Positions 21,981 through 30,842 are shown, numbered from the stretch's first letter. The stretch is 33,839 bases of DNA from Candidatus Saccharibacteria bacterium UBA1103 (GCA_905373275.1 CAJPSI010000002.1:1-33839); one strand, 5' to 3'. Notes: generated from the letters alone by a model not told the origin. Numbers and translations: made by a program.

Positions 21981-24614
21981 ATGGTGGAGCAGAGAGAAAG
22001 AATAAGAGAAGAGCTCACCGGAGAGGTCTCGGTCGAGCGCCACCTTCGGATCGTTCGCAAGTACCAACGACATCTGGAGCTATTCAGAAATCTGGGGCTT
22101 CTGCTCATAGCGGTAGTGACTGTATCGATCTTAGTTAGCGACATTCTTGCCACTGGCCGGCCGGCTGGAGCTATACCTTTTCAGGCAGGGAAGCCGCCGG
22201 TAATTATGCTGGGGCTTCAGACGGGAAATGCTACGATTATTAAGAATACTAGTGGCATATCAACCGTCAGAGAGAAGATTAACATTCGAACTAATGCCGC
22301 TAATGGCTATAACGTGACCATGTCCGGCAAGACGACTAAGACTGATCTAGTCAATGATCTTGGCGGTACTATCCCGGCTACTCATGCCACACTATCTCAT
22401 CCGACCACCTTATCAGCGAATAGTTGGGGTGTAGCCCTGCCGGGTGAGACGGGCTTTAACACTCGGTCTGACTATGAGTCAACCGACCAATCCACCCTCG
22501 GATCCACCAAATACATGGGAGTACCGGTGGCTGGTCAAGGAGTCACTATCATGTCAGCGACAGCACCGACAGACATGAACGGAGACGACAGGATAGTCTA
22601 CTATGGTGTCAATGTTCCTGATCTTGCTAAGGTTCAGGCTGGGGAATACAAGGTAATCTTGACTTATACGGCAACGGCTAAGTTGCCACCAGCCCCGACC
22701 CTGCGGGAGGCTACCCCTAATCACTTCCATATTGACAGGGAGGCAGATAAGTCTCAGCCAAATATTCTAATGGGTACCAATCTAGCCACGGCCTATCAAG
22801 CTTTTGTCGATATCAATGGTAATGGTCGGAGTGATAGCGGCGAAGAATGTCAGATCACCGAGATTCTCTCCGATAGTGCTATCGTTTGCCGAATCTCTGC
22901 TTCGGTTAACTCGCCGGTTGAGCCTGGTCGGTACAATCTCTACGTCGTAACTCAGGGTGGCACTGCCAAGTTAGAGCGAGGCTACCGCTTTACCAGGCAG
23001 AGCCTCTGCACTAACGCCGATGCCAGAAGTGATTGTCAGGTAGATATCGACGATCATATGATCCCGATTCGCTATATCGGTAGTAACAACAGTCCCAAGT
23101 GGCAGACTATGACCAAAGGTGAGATCGCCGGTAGTAGGGGAAGCTGGTACAGCTATCTAGCCAAGCGTTGGGCGAACGCCGTCACCGTTAAGCCGGACAA
23201 ACTGACTAAGTATAAGAACAAATCGGTGGAGCTAGATAATGACGATGTTCTAGGCTATTGGGTATATATCCCTCGCTATGCCTATGAGGTACAGCGTCGA
23301 GACGCTACCGACCACTATGTACCAGGGAACAATTTCAGTATCCACTTTGAGAAGACGACAGACACTAAGAAGCGTCCGGCTCCCAGTTGCAATACTAATA
23401 TCCGGACAGCTGCTCAGATGTGGCATAATGGCGTACCGGACAACAATGATCAGAATATACTGGCGAAGACTTACTGGCGTGACTGCGGTATCGACCGGGC
23501 TTATACTAACGACTTGGCTAAAGCCGATAAAACTACCTGGGCTACCCACCCTGCCTTCAGCCTCGGCAATAAAGAGTTAAACGGTGTCTGGATAGGCAAG
23601 TTTGAGCTAACCGGTGAGCGGACTGCGCCGACAGTTAAACCAAATCAGATTGCTAATGTCGCCGAAGGCGTAGCTGGGTTCTTTACTATAAGCAAGAAGA
23701 TTGGGGCTAATGACCCCAAGAATGTTGGTGGTGGCGATATAGCCGGCATATCCCAAAACTCACATAACTTGGCCAAGGCTAATTCTCGCATGGCTAGGCC
23801 GGATGAATGGGGTGCCGCCGCCTATCTAACGGCTTCAATCTACGGTTCCGGCTGGAATGGAGTAAAGCCCAACCGAGCTAGAATCCGTAGCACCAGCTGG
23901 TCTGATGCCGACGGTGACAGACCGGACGACAATGAAGGGGTGACCGGCTGCGGACCGGGCAGTGCCACTGACCCCGATACGCCGTACGTTGATGACGGTG
24001 AGACGCTTACTGCCAGTCATATAGAGTCGCCGTTAGCTTGCTCTAAGACTAACCCACAGCGAGCCTACCAAGGGTCTCTTGGCCAGCTAGCCTCGACTAC
24101 TGGTAATGTCTATGGTATCTACGACATGGTGGGCGGTACGCAGGAGGGCGTCGCCGGCAATGCTACCCGTTTTGACATGGTTGATCCCTGCTATGAAAGT
24201 GGTATAGAGGTAAACATGGTTAAGCCATATGTCCGTACATATCAATGGGGCAAACTGGATCAGGGCTCGGGTTATAGACGACCTTGGTCGGTGGCGACGA
24301 AAGAGACTTGGTACAACTATGATGTCTGCACTTGGGAGACATGTGGCGGGCAAGCCCTGTACGAGACTAAGAATAAGATGTCAGTCTCTGCTAATGATCA
24401 ATCTTGGGGCGACGCCGACTCAATCTTCCCGAATTATAATAATGTGGATGATGGAGTCTATTGCTGGACGGCTTATGGTGGGGAAGCGGGCGGTGGCGAG
24501 ATGCGCCCCGGTTATAGTTCTCGCCCCGGCATCTTCTCCTCTCGGTCAACAACAGGCATATATGATGCAACACTGGTAACCTCACGAGCTGTCTTAGCTC
24601 TGCCACCTAGCTAG
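21981..24614 (+). CDS. Large membrane-anchored surface protein with FGE/C-type-lectin-like C-terminus (877 aa)
   Basis: A signal-anchored external protein. Residues 1-37 are charged and cytoplasmic, followed by one TM helix at about 38-58 (LGLLLIAVVTVSILVSDIL). Residues about 70-230 form a beta-rich module (INIRTNAANGYNVTMSG, then NSWGVALPG) of a kind seen in CPR surface proteins. An IPT/TIG-like Ig module follows at about 240-335. From about 425 to the end there is a formylglycine-generating-enzyme/C-type-lectin-like region with YWVYIPRYAYEV (about 426), GVWIGKFELTG (535), MARPDEWGAAAYL (604), GNVYGIYDMVGG (708) and FSSRSTTGIYD with SRAVLAL at the end. Similar regions occur in Gram-positive surface proteins and in targets of diversity-generating retroelements. 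No reverse transcriptase gene is in the window. It is probably an adhesin or ligand-binding protein. Confidence 0.8.
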   Translation: MVEQRERIREELTGEVSVERHLRIVRKYQRHLELFRNLGLLLIAVVTVSILVSDILATGRPAGAIPFQAGKPPVIMLGLQTGNATIIKNTSGISTVREKINIRTNAANGYNVTMSGKTTKTDLVNDLGGTIPATHATLSHPTTLSANSWGVALPGETGFNTRSDYESTDQSTLGSTKYMGVPVAGQGVTIMSATAPTDMNGDDRIVYYGVNVPDLAKVQAGEYKVILTYTATAKLPPAPTLREATPNHFHIDREADKSQPNILMGTNLATAYQAFVDINGNGRSDSGEECQITEILSDSAIVCRISASVNSPVEPGRYNLYVVTQGGTAKLERGYRFTRQSLCTNADARSDCQVDIDDHMIPIRYIGSNNSPKWQTMTKGEIAGSRGSWYSYLAKRWANAVTVKPDKLTKYKNKSVELDNDDVLGYWVYIPRYAYEVQRRDATDHYVPGNNFSIHFEKTTDTKKRPAPSCNTNIRTAAQMWHNGVPDNNDQNILAKTYWRDCGIDRAYTNDLAKADKTTWATHPAFSLGNKELNGVWIGKFELTGERTAPTVKPNQIANVAEGVAGFFTISKKIGANDPKNVGGGDIAGISQNSHNLAKANSRMARPDEWGAAAYLTASIYGSGWNGVKPNRARIRSTSWSDADGDRPDDNEGVTGCGPGSATDPDTPYVDDGETLTASHIESPLACSKTNPQRAYQGSLGQLASTTGNVYGIYDMVGGTQEGVAGNATRFDMVDPCYESGIEVNMVKPYVRTYQWGKLDQGSGYRRPWSVATKETWYNYDVCTWETCGGQALYETKNKMSVSANDQSWGDADSIFPNYNNVDDGVYCWTAYGGEAGGGEMRPGYSSRPGIFSSRSTTGIYDATLVTSRAVLALPPS

Positions 24615-24778
24615 CGACCCGGCGTTAATCCGACTCACTTTACTTTTATGCAGTCTTTGATACTATAGAGTTACCGTTGCGATAGCGCACACTCTTACTA
24701 TTCTTAAAAACGAAGCATACAGAGTGCTTGTCACTAAGACTAGGCGAACATCTATCTAAAGAAAAGGAGAATGTAATC

Positions 24779-27016
24779 ATGGGACAGCAACGTTTGGCTA
24801 AAGTCGCAGAAGACGATCTGTCGAAGAGGCCGACCAAAGCCGGTTCACGCAAGACGGGTAATTCCGTGCTTGACGCTACTACTACCAGGCGAGGTGAAGT
24901 TGAGCGGGCGAAACGTCGTATCAGCGACAACGTCAATGCTCAGGCTAGCCAGCATATCATCGACGGACCGGTCAATCGCTCGCTCTACAACGGCTTTGCC
25001 GGCGAGCAGTACACCCCGACGCTGGCTCGCCAGCACGTCCAGAAGGCGAAAAACAAGTCGGCGGTGCGGGTTATCCCGATCGGCGGTAACGGCGAGATGG
25101 GTATCGGTAAAAACATGACTGCTTTCGAGTATGGTGACGAGATTATCGTTATCGACATGGGCTTCCTCTTTCCGGGTGACGATTATCCCGGGGTTAATTA
25201 CATCGTGCCGGATATCACTTATCTGGAAGAACGAAAAGATAAGGTCAAGGCAGTGATCATTACTCACGGACACCTTGATCATATCGGTGCCTTTCACCAT
25301 CTGATCCAGAAGATTCCGGCGCCGGTCTACTCGGCCGGTTTTACCATCGGTATGCTGAAGAAGAATATGGAGGAGGAAGATACCGACTTTGAGCCCGAAT
25401 ACCATGAGGTGGATATGGATAATCATGAGCGGATCCAGGTCAGCGAGCATTTCAATATGGAGATGGTTCGGGTCAACCACTCCATCCCTGACTCGGCGGC
25501 AGTCGTCTTAAGGACGCCGGTTGGCGTGATCGTCAGCTCGGGTGACTGGCGGTTTGAGAAAGACCCCGTCGATGGACGTAAGTTTGATCTGGCTCGACTA
25601 ACCGAGATCGCCACTAAGGAGGGGGTACATCTACTCTTAAACGAGTCAACTAACGTCGAGCAAGACGGCACGGCGACGCCTTACGAAGAGAACGATATCA
25701 AGGAGAGCTTTAATCAGATCATGGAGAAGTACGATACCTCTCGGGTGATCTTGTCCTGTTTCTCATCCCAAGTGCATCGGATGCAAAACATCGTTACCTC
25801 GGCGGCGGCGCATGGGCGCAAAGTGGCTTTCGCCGGCTTCTCGATGGTTCAGAACGTCGAGATCGGGCTAAAGACCGGTCGGCTGAATATCCCCAAGAAT
25901 ACTGTCGTCACCATGGAGGACATCGTTAAATTACCGGACAGTAAGGTGTGTATCGTCTGCACCGGCTCTCAGGGTGAGTTTAGTGCCGTGCTCAATCGGA
26001 TGGCGACCGGGGCACATCGCTATATCAAGATCAAGCCGAGCGACGTCATCGTCTTTGCTTCTAATCCCATCCCCGGCAACGAAGGTCATGTAGCGCATAC
26101 GATTGATGGTTTGATGCGAGAAGGCTCAGATGTCCTGCGCAATAATCAGACGGCCCGCTACGGTATTGGTCCGCTACATATCTCCGGACATGCTAAGCAT
26201 GATGATCACCTGGAGCTGGTTGATGCCCTTCATCCTACTTATTACATTCCGAACCATGGTGAGTTTCATATGCTGGTGCATAATGCCGAGATGGCGGAGG
26301 TTGAGTGTGGTATCCCCAGAGATAATATCTTCGTCTGTGATGATGGTGATGTGATCGAGTTTTACGATGACGGTACGGCCCAGCGAGTCGGTCGGGTTCA
26401 TGTCGGCGGGGTCATGTACGACGATGCCGGCACCGAAGTGAGTGAAGTGGTGCTCAAAGACCGCATCCATATGTCTACCGAGGGCATCTTTGTCGTAGTG
26501 CTGACCGTCCAGCGGGGGACGGGGCGAATCCTCAGCTCGCCTGATATCATTAGCCGCGGTTTTATCTATCTGCGTGATAGCGAAGACCTGATCAATGCTA
26601 TTCGTCAGTATATTCGTCAGAAAACCGCCCGAGTTTACGCCAGCCGGCGGGTCGACATGGAAGGCTTCAAGCATGACCTGAGAGAAGAGATAACCCAGAT
26701 TCTGTATGACAAGACTCGACGCACCCCGATCGTTATCCCGGTAGTCAATGAAATTGGCGGAAGCAAGCCGGGTAAAGACAAGAGCCCGTCAAAGCGGGAG
26801 CGGGACTTTGCAGCTCAGGAAATCGCTCGGATCAAAGGCGGTTCGGTTGCTTCGGCCCATTTTGCGCCGCATCGTCGCCCCGGTGCGCCGGTTAAGTCAC
26901 CCAATATCGATACTACAGCCGGGCGTTCCTCGGCGACTCCGGCTAAACCGATTTCCTATAGACGACTGCAGCGACCAAGCTCGACCAAGCTAAACAGTAG
27001 TAACTCATCTCGGTGA
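24779..27016 (+). CDS. rnj: Ribonuclease J with N- and C-terminal extensions
   Basis: Metallo-beta-lactamase/beta-CASP RNase with 5'-3' exonuclease and endonuclease activity in mRNA decay and rRNA maturation. I choose ATG 24779 (745 aa), placed by GAAAAGGAG about 8 bases upstream; an in-frame ATG at 24728 lacks a site. The MBL domain begins at about 96 (VRVIPIGGNGEMGIGKN). The zinc motif HGHLDH is H163-H168, followed by NHSIPDS, SGDWRF, the ESTN motif, the beta-CASP SGHAKHDDH and the HGEFHML histidine, all intact. The first 95 residues and the last 80 are basic, Ser/Pro/Arg-rich and probably disordered, making the protein clearly longer than Bacillus RNase J1 (about 555 aa). The tails may bind RNA or partners. 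Confidence 0.93.
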   Translation: MGQQRLAKVAEDDLSKRPTKAGSRKTGNSVLDATTTRRGEVERAKRRISDNVNAQASQHIIDGPVNRSLYNGFAGEQYTPTLARQHVQKAKNKSAVRVIPIGGNGEMGIGKNMTAFEYGDEIIVIDMGFLFPGDDYPGVNYIVPDITYLEERKDKVKAVIITHGHLDHIGAFHHLIQKIPAPVYSAGFTIGMLKKNMEEEDTDFEPEYHEVDMDNHERIQVSEHFNMEMVRVNHSIPDSAAVVLRTPVGVIVSSGDWRFEKDPVDGRKFDLARLTEIATKEGVHLLLNESTNVEQDGTATPYEENDIKESFNQIMEKYDTSRVILSCFSSQVHRMQNIVTSAAAHGRKVAFAGFSMVQNVEIGLKTGRLNIPKNTVVTMEDIVKLPDSKVCIVCTGSQGEFSAVLNRMATGAHRYIKIKPSDVIVFASNPIPGNEGHVAHTIDGLMREGSDVLRNNQTARYGIGPLHISGHAKHDDHLELVDALHPTYYIPNHGEFHMLVHNAEMAEVECGIPRDNIFVCDDGDVIEFYDDGTAQRVGRVHVGGVMYDDAGTEVSEVVLKDRIHMSTEGIFVVVLTVQRGTGRILSSPDIISRGFIYLRDSEDLINAIRQYIRQKTARVYASRRVDMEGFKHDLREEITQILYDKTRRTPIVIPVVNEIGGSKPGKDKSPSKRERDFAAQEIARIKGGSVASAHFAPHRRPGAPVKSPNIDTTAGRSSATPAKPISYRRLQRPSSTKLNSSNSSR

Positions 27017-27041
27017 AATTGCTCTAACTGGTGAAATATTG

Positions 27042-27047
27042 TATTAT
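27042..27047 (+). promoter_or_regulatory. -10 element of ftsK
   Basis: TATTAT ends 6 bases before the ATG at 27054, predicting a leaderless transcript. TATACT (27045-27050) overlaps it and is an alternative hexamer, but that would place the start of transcription inside the coding region. Confidence 0.5.
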
Positions 27048-27053
27048 ACTGCC

Positions 27054-29339
27054 ATGAGCGCTAAAAAGCGTGGACCCGGTCGTCCGCCAAAAAGTAAAAA
27101 CAAGAAGCCGTCAGCCGCTGCCGTGCATACCGTGCCACAGCACTTCTGGGCGCAGGTGGGGGCGATTCTGCTGGCGGTGGTAACTGCCATCATTACCGTT
27201 GGCTTGTTCGGCGTCGGTGGTGTCTTGCCGGTCAAGTTGGCGGCCTGGACTCGTTGGCTGGTTGGCTGGACGGCCTTTGCTGTGCCGCTAATCTTTGCGG
27301 TGCAGATCATCCAGGTGTTTCGCCAGCCCGAGGATCGGGTGCCGGCGGTCATCTGGGTGACGACGATACTCTTCTTTGCTTTGCTGTCCGGCACTTTCCA
27401 GCTGAGCCTGAGCGACCCTAAGTCGCTGGCTGTAGCTCAGACAGGGCGGGGTGGCGGTACGGTTGGCTGGATAGTGGCTGACGGTATGCTGCGTTTTGTC
27501 AATGTACCTCTGGCTATCTTGATATCGGTAGTACTGATGCTGATCTTATTCCTGTTCATCTTCTCCATCTCGCCCAAGGCGGTGTTGGATGCCCTGCGAG
27601 ATTTCGTCGGGCGGGAGAGTGACGAAGAGGCGAGTAACCGCAAGGTGGCTAAGGCACTGTCTGACCAAGACAAGATCAAGGTCGGAGGTCTAGGTAAGGG
27701 TGAGATTGCCAAAGAGCCGGTCGAGAAGCCGGGCAAGAAGGGCTTGCTGGCTCGGCGCCGGGCTAAGCCGGCCGAGGCGGAGGATGACGACAAGGACGCT
27801 ACTGCCAAGGCGGAGCGTAATCTGGAAGTGCGGACGGCTAGTGGGATTGAGAAGGCGGATACTCGAGACGTCGTAGCAGCGATCAATAATTCCAACTGGC
27901 AGCTCCCGGCAGTCGATTTGCTGGCCGAGTCGAAACGAGAGGCCGATCCCGGTGACATGAAGATGCGGGCGCAACAGATCGAGGAGACTCTGTCCGAATT
28001 CGGTGTGGGTGGCAATGTGCGCAAGGCTAACGTCGGACCCAGGGTGACTCAGTACTGCCTTGAGCCTCAGCGGGGAGTACCTCTATCTAAGATAACCAGC
28101 CTACACGACGAGCTGGCTCGTAATATGCAGGTAGAGAGTCTGCGTATCGAAGCGCCGATTCCCGGTCAGCCTTATGTGGGTATCGAGATACCGAACAAGC
28201 GCCCTGCCTCAGTTAGCTTGCGCTCTATCCTGGAGTCAAAGGAATGGGCAAAGAATCGCAGCCAGCTGGCTTTTGCGGTAGGGCTAAATGTGATCGGCGA
28301 CCCGATCGTGCTGGATCTGGCCAGCCTGCCTCATCTGCTGATCGCCGGTACGACCGGCTCAGGTAAGTCGGTGATGATGAATGCTCTGATCATGTCCATG
28401 CTCTTTCGTAACACTCCGGATGACCTCAAGTTTGTCCTGGTTGACCCTAAGGGTAACGAGATGTCCTCGTATGTTGATATGCCTCATCTGGTGGCACCAG
28501 TCATTAGCGGGACGACCGGTGATGAGATGCACAAGCTGGTCAAGACTCTGCTCTGGGTGACTGAGGAGATGGATCGACGTTACCAGGTCTTTCGAGATAA
28601 GGGCGGCATCAAGAAGCTGTCAGACTTTCACCGACGCTTTCCCAGTGAGAAGATGCCTCGCCTGGTGGTAATCATCGACGAGTACACCGACATCATTGAC
28701 TCACTAAAGTCCTCCGAGCGAGAAGCGGTCACTAGTGCCGTCCAGCGCATTGCTCAGAAAGGCCGAGCGGCGGGTATCCACGAAGTGATTATGATGCAGG
28801 CGCCTCGGGCGAAATATATCCAAGGTCCGCTTAAGGCTAATATTCCAGCCGGTTTTGCTTTCATGGTGCGGAGTAAGATGGAATCGCAGCAGATTATCAA
28901 TCAGTCGGGGGCGGAGATGTTGATGGGTCAGGGCGATATGCTAATGATTACCGCCAAGCTGAAGAAGCCTTGTCGAGTCCAGTCAGCTTATGTCGATGAC
29001 GATGAGGTGAGTCAGACGGTCACCGAGCTGAAGCTCCAGAGCCCGGCTCAGTACGATGAAACTCTACTGGCGAGGCTGTCTGACGATTCTCCGGTCGGCG
29101 GCGGAGTAGCAATTGGCGGCGGTGGAACGGGTGACGATAAGTACCGTCAGGCTGTTCAGATAGCGGTCGAGACGGGCAAGATAAGCACCTCGTTCCTACA
29201 GCGTCGCCTCGGGATCGGCTTTAGCCGAGCCGGGCGGATCATCGATGAGATGGAGCAGAATGGTATCATCGGACCACAAAACGGCTCTCGCCCCCGTGAA
29301 GTCCTCGTCTCATCGCTTGATGAGTTGGGCGAGGAGTAG
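27054..29339 (+). CDS. ftsK: DNA translocase FtsK/SpoIIIE
   Basis: Septal DNA pump that clears and sorts the chromosome at division. I choose ATG 27054 (761 aa, MSAKKRGPG); a TTG five codons upstream lies within the -10 box. Four TM helices are visible in the first 180 residues (around VGAILLAVVTAIITVGLFG, WLVGWTAFAVPLIF, IWVTTILFFALLSG and AILISVVLMLILFLFIF), then a charged linker. The RecA-like motor has Walker A GTTGSGKS (432-439) and Walker B VVIIDEYTDII (about 538-548). The C-terminal gamma winged helix, which reads KOPS-like DNA sites, is recognisable in STSFLQRRLGIGFSRAGRII. It follows RNase J by about 37 bases and has no Shine-Dalgarno sequence. Confidence 0.95.
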   Translation: MSAKKRGPGRPPKSKNKKPSAAAVHTVPQHFWAQVGAILLAVVTAIITVGLFGVGGVLPVKLAAWTRWLVGWTAFAVPLIFAVQIIQVFRQPEDRVPAVIWVTTILFFALLSGTFQLSLSDPKSLAVAQTGRGGGTVGWIVADGMLRFVNVPLAILISVVLMLILFLFIFSISPKAVLDALRDFVGRESDEEASNRKVAKALSDQDKIKVGGLGKGEIAKEPVEKPGKKGLLARRRAKPAEAEDDDKDATAKAERNLEVRTASGIEKADTRDVVAAINNSNWQLPAVDLLAESKREADPGDMKMRAQQIEETLSEFGVGGNVRKANVGPRVTQYCLEPQRGVPLSKITSLHDELARNMQVESLRIEAPIPGQPYVGIEIPNKRPASVSLRSILESKEWAKNRSQLAFAVGLNVIGDPIVLDLASLPHLLIAGTTGSGKSVMMNALIMSMLFRNTPDDLKFVLVDPKGNEMSSYVDMPHLVAPVISGTTGDEMHKLVKTLLWVTEEMDRRYQVFRDKGGIKKLSDFHRRFPSEKMPRLVVIIDEYTDIIDSLKSSEREAVTSAVQRIAQKGRAAGIHEVIMMQAPRAKYIQGPLKANIPAGFAFMVRSKMESQQIINQSGAEMLMGQGDMLMITAKLKKPCRVQSAYVDDDEVSQTVTELKLQSPAQYDETLLARLSDDSPVGGGVAIGGGGTGDDKYRQAVQIAVETGKISTSFLQRRLGIGFSRAGRIIDEMEQNGIIGPQNGSRPREVLVSSLDELGEE

Positions 29340-29369
29340 GTACGGTCTAGTGCAAAAAGCTGAAACAGG

Positions 29370-29855
29370 ATGATAATGCGAAGGGTCGAGCTGCTTTTTG
29401 ATGCTATCAGGTCTCCTTATGATATTGCACACATTATCCAGATCGCTAGATCTATAGATGCGATAGTTTATACGTCGGGTAAAGGTGCTTTGCCGTTTGA
29501 TCTACCAAAGGTGAAATCAAAGGTAAGATCGTGGAATATGGATGATGGCTTTTCTGAGGTGCACTACGACACTTTTGAAGAGGCTATTGATGACTTGCAT
29601 GCTAAAGGGAAATACTTGCTGGGCACGTCCGGTGATGCTAAGCAGGACTTCTTTAAGGTCAATTTACCGGAGAGTCGGGATATCGTTATGGTATTTGGCA
29701 CGGAGGCGACCGGTCTTACTAAATATAAACAAGCACTACTTGACGGTATGGTTAAATTGCCCATGGACGAACGCAAGGTTGACTTTCTGACCTTGCCGAT
29801 TGTTACCTCGGCGGTTGCCTATGAGCTTTATCGGCAGTTTAATTACTTGGACTAG
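29370..29855 (+). CDS. SpoU/TrmH-family RNA methyltransferase (161 aa)
   Basis: A small SPOUT-class methyltransferase that should 2'-O-methylate tRNA or rRNA using S-adenosylmethionine. The trefoil-knot motifs are visible in the C-terminal third: IVMVFGTEATGLTKYKQ (motif 2) and MVKLPMDERKVDFLTLPIVTSAVAYELYRQF (motif 3), with LPM in place of the usual IPM. The 161 residues make up only the catalytic domain, without an N-terminal substrate-binding domain. Motif 1 Asn/Arg is less clear (SPYDIAHIIQIARSI). Start is ATG 29370 or 29376 after AACAGG. It follows ftsK by 30 bases. The exact substrate cannot be told from sequence. Confidence 0.8.
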   Translation: MIMRRVELLFDAIRSPYDIAHIIQIARSIDAIVYTSGKGALPFDLPKVKSKVRSWNMDDGFSEVHYDTFEEAIDDLHAKGKYLLGTSGDAKQDFFKVNLPESRDIVMVFGTEATGLTKYKQALLDGMVKLPMDERKVDFLTLPIVTSAVAYELYRQFNYLD

Positions 29856-29867
29856 GCTGGATTATAT

Positions 29868-29873
29868 TATAAT
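29868..29873 (+). promoter_or_regulatory. -10 element upstream of the 186-aa unknown gene
   Basis: TATAAT in an AT-only stretch ends 9 bases before the ATG at 29883, so the leader would be about 3 bases. No Shine-Dalgarno sequence is present. Confidence 0.5.
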
Positions 29874-29882
29874 AATGCCATT

Positions 29883-30443
29883 ATGTTTCAGACTAAGGAT
29901 CTTCAGCAGATCAGGGCTCGGTTCTGGCAAGACAAGCTAAGCCGGATCAAGACGGACGACGATGTGCGACGCTTTGTCGGCATTTACCTGCCGTTATTTG
30001 CTAAAGACCTCGCTGATTTATGCCTGGATGCTTTGTCTCACCTGAGCCAAGTGGATAGTGATTCGGCGCACCGAGTGGCTGACTGGGTGGCTAGCGATCA
30101 GGATCTCACTGAAAGTAATTTGGCTGACCTGGCCGGAAGGGTTGGGCTTGATGGTCCGATACGGGAGGGTGATTTTAAGCTTTTTCAACCTAGCCGGGCG
30201 TTAGCTACGCTAGCCGGCGTCACTAATTATTTCCGTCTCAAGAAGCAGGAGCTGGAGCAAGAGCTTTTCCTGGATTACGACATCGCTTACTCCATCGTCG
30301 TTTTAGCGTCATATAACGATGACCTGGTCGAGAGTAATCAGGCGATCAATCGGATCTGGGACTTAGCGACAGACCTGGAAGTGCCGATTCACCCCCGAGC
30401 CGGAGCGCCGGCAGGCGAAAGCTGCTATGCTGGAGCTAATTGA
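29883..30443 (+). CDS. Helical hypothetical protein, probably frameshifted at its 3' end
   Basis: Unrecognised soluble, largely helical protein (186 aa as read), without signal peptide or TM. Its last 17 or so residues (PRAGAPAGESCYAGAN) differ in style from the rest. Immediately before them is a run of five C (30392-30396). Removing one C moves the frame so that the protein continues after IHP as EPERRQAKAAMLELIDELR and stops at 30454-30456, a far more natural amphipathic C-terminal helix. The likely ancestral product is 190 aa. A real one-base mutation, a sequencing or assembly error, or programmed slippage would all explain it. It is convergent with the gene at 30475-30816. Confidence 0.7.
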   Translation: MFQTKDLQQIRARFWQDKLSRIKTDDDVRRFVGIYLPLFAKDLADLCLDALSHLSQVDSDSAHRVADWVASDQDLTESNLADLAGRVGLDGPIREGDFKLFQPSRALATLAGVTNYFRLKKQELEQELFLDYDIAYSIVVLASYNDDLVESNQAINRIWDLATDLEVPIHPRAGAPAGESCYAGAN

Positions 30444-30474
30444 CGAGCTTCGCTAATTTGTCGTTCACTCCAAG

Positions 30475-30816
30475 CTAGACGACCTGATACAGGCAGTACT
30501 GCCGATAGCCATGCTTGTAAATAGCTCGGTGCAAGATATCCGACTCAGTGCTATCCGGGTCGGCTATTCGCCCGCCGGCTAGGTATATTCCGACTGTTCT
30601 TTGGCCACCGGTAACTTCCATAATCAAATCGTCGTGATCGGTGTAATTGCCTAATCGGATTAGGACTGCTTCCTGACTATGGGGCGAATCGCTTCTCTCG
30701 ATGACAAGCTTAACGGCGACTGTGCCATCTACGGCGCACTCTGAACCGACCTGTTTTACCAGGGATAAGGTTGGGATGTAATGTCTAGCTACTACGGCTA
30801 TAGTGTCTTGGTTCAT
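30475..30816 (-). CDS. Hypothetical protein (113 aa)
   Basis: Not recognised. A 113-residue soluble protein of mixed alpha/beta pattern (VAVKLVIERS, EAVLIRLGNYTDHDDLIMEV, TVGIYLAGG) ending in a Tyr-rich segment (YKHGYRQYCLYQVV). There is no signal peptide or TM and no Shine-Dalgarno sequence before the ATG at 30816, so it may be translated from a very short leader like other genes here, though no convincing -10 box is visible. It is divergent from rpsF, whose TATAAT lies 27 bases from its start. Coding potential is supported by its length and by the lack of a competing frame. Confidence 0.6.
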   Translation of the reverse strand: MNQDTIAVVARHYIPTLSLVKQVGSECAVDGTVAVKLVIERSDSPHSQEAVLIRLGNYTDHDDLIMEVTGGQRTVGIYLAGGRIADPDSTESDILHRAIYKHGYRQYCLYQVV

Positions 30817-30842
30817 GATTAAGAGCTTTAGTGCAGTTGTGT

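Noticed and set aside
21981..24614. Diversity-generating retroelement target
   Set aside because: No reverse transcriptase, template repeat or accessory gene was found in the window; only the lectin-like fold supports the idea.
24845..25480. 211-codon minus-strand frame inside RNase J
   Set aside because: Antisense to a certain gene. It reflects codon bias of the coding strand and has no ribosome site.
26174..26674. 166-codon minus-strand frame inside RNase J
   Set aside because: Antisense shadow of conserved beta-CASP coding sequence.
27437..28024. 195-codon minus-strand frame inside ftsK
   Set aside because: Antisense shadow of the conserved FtsK linker with Ser/Pro/Arg low complexity.
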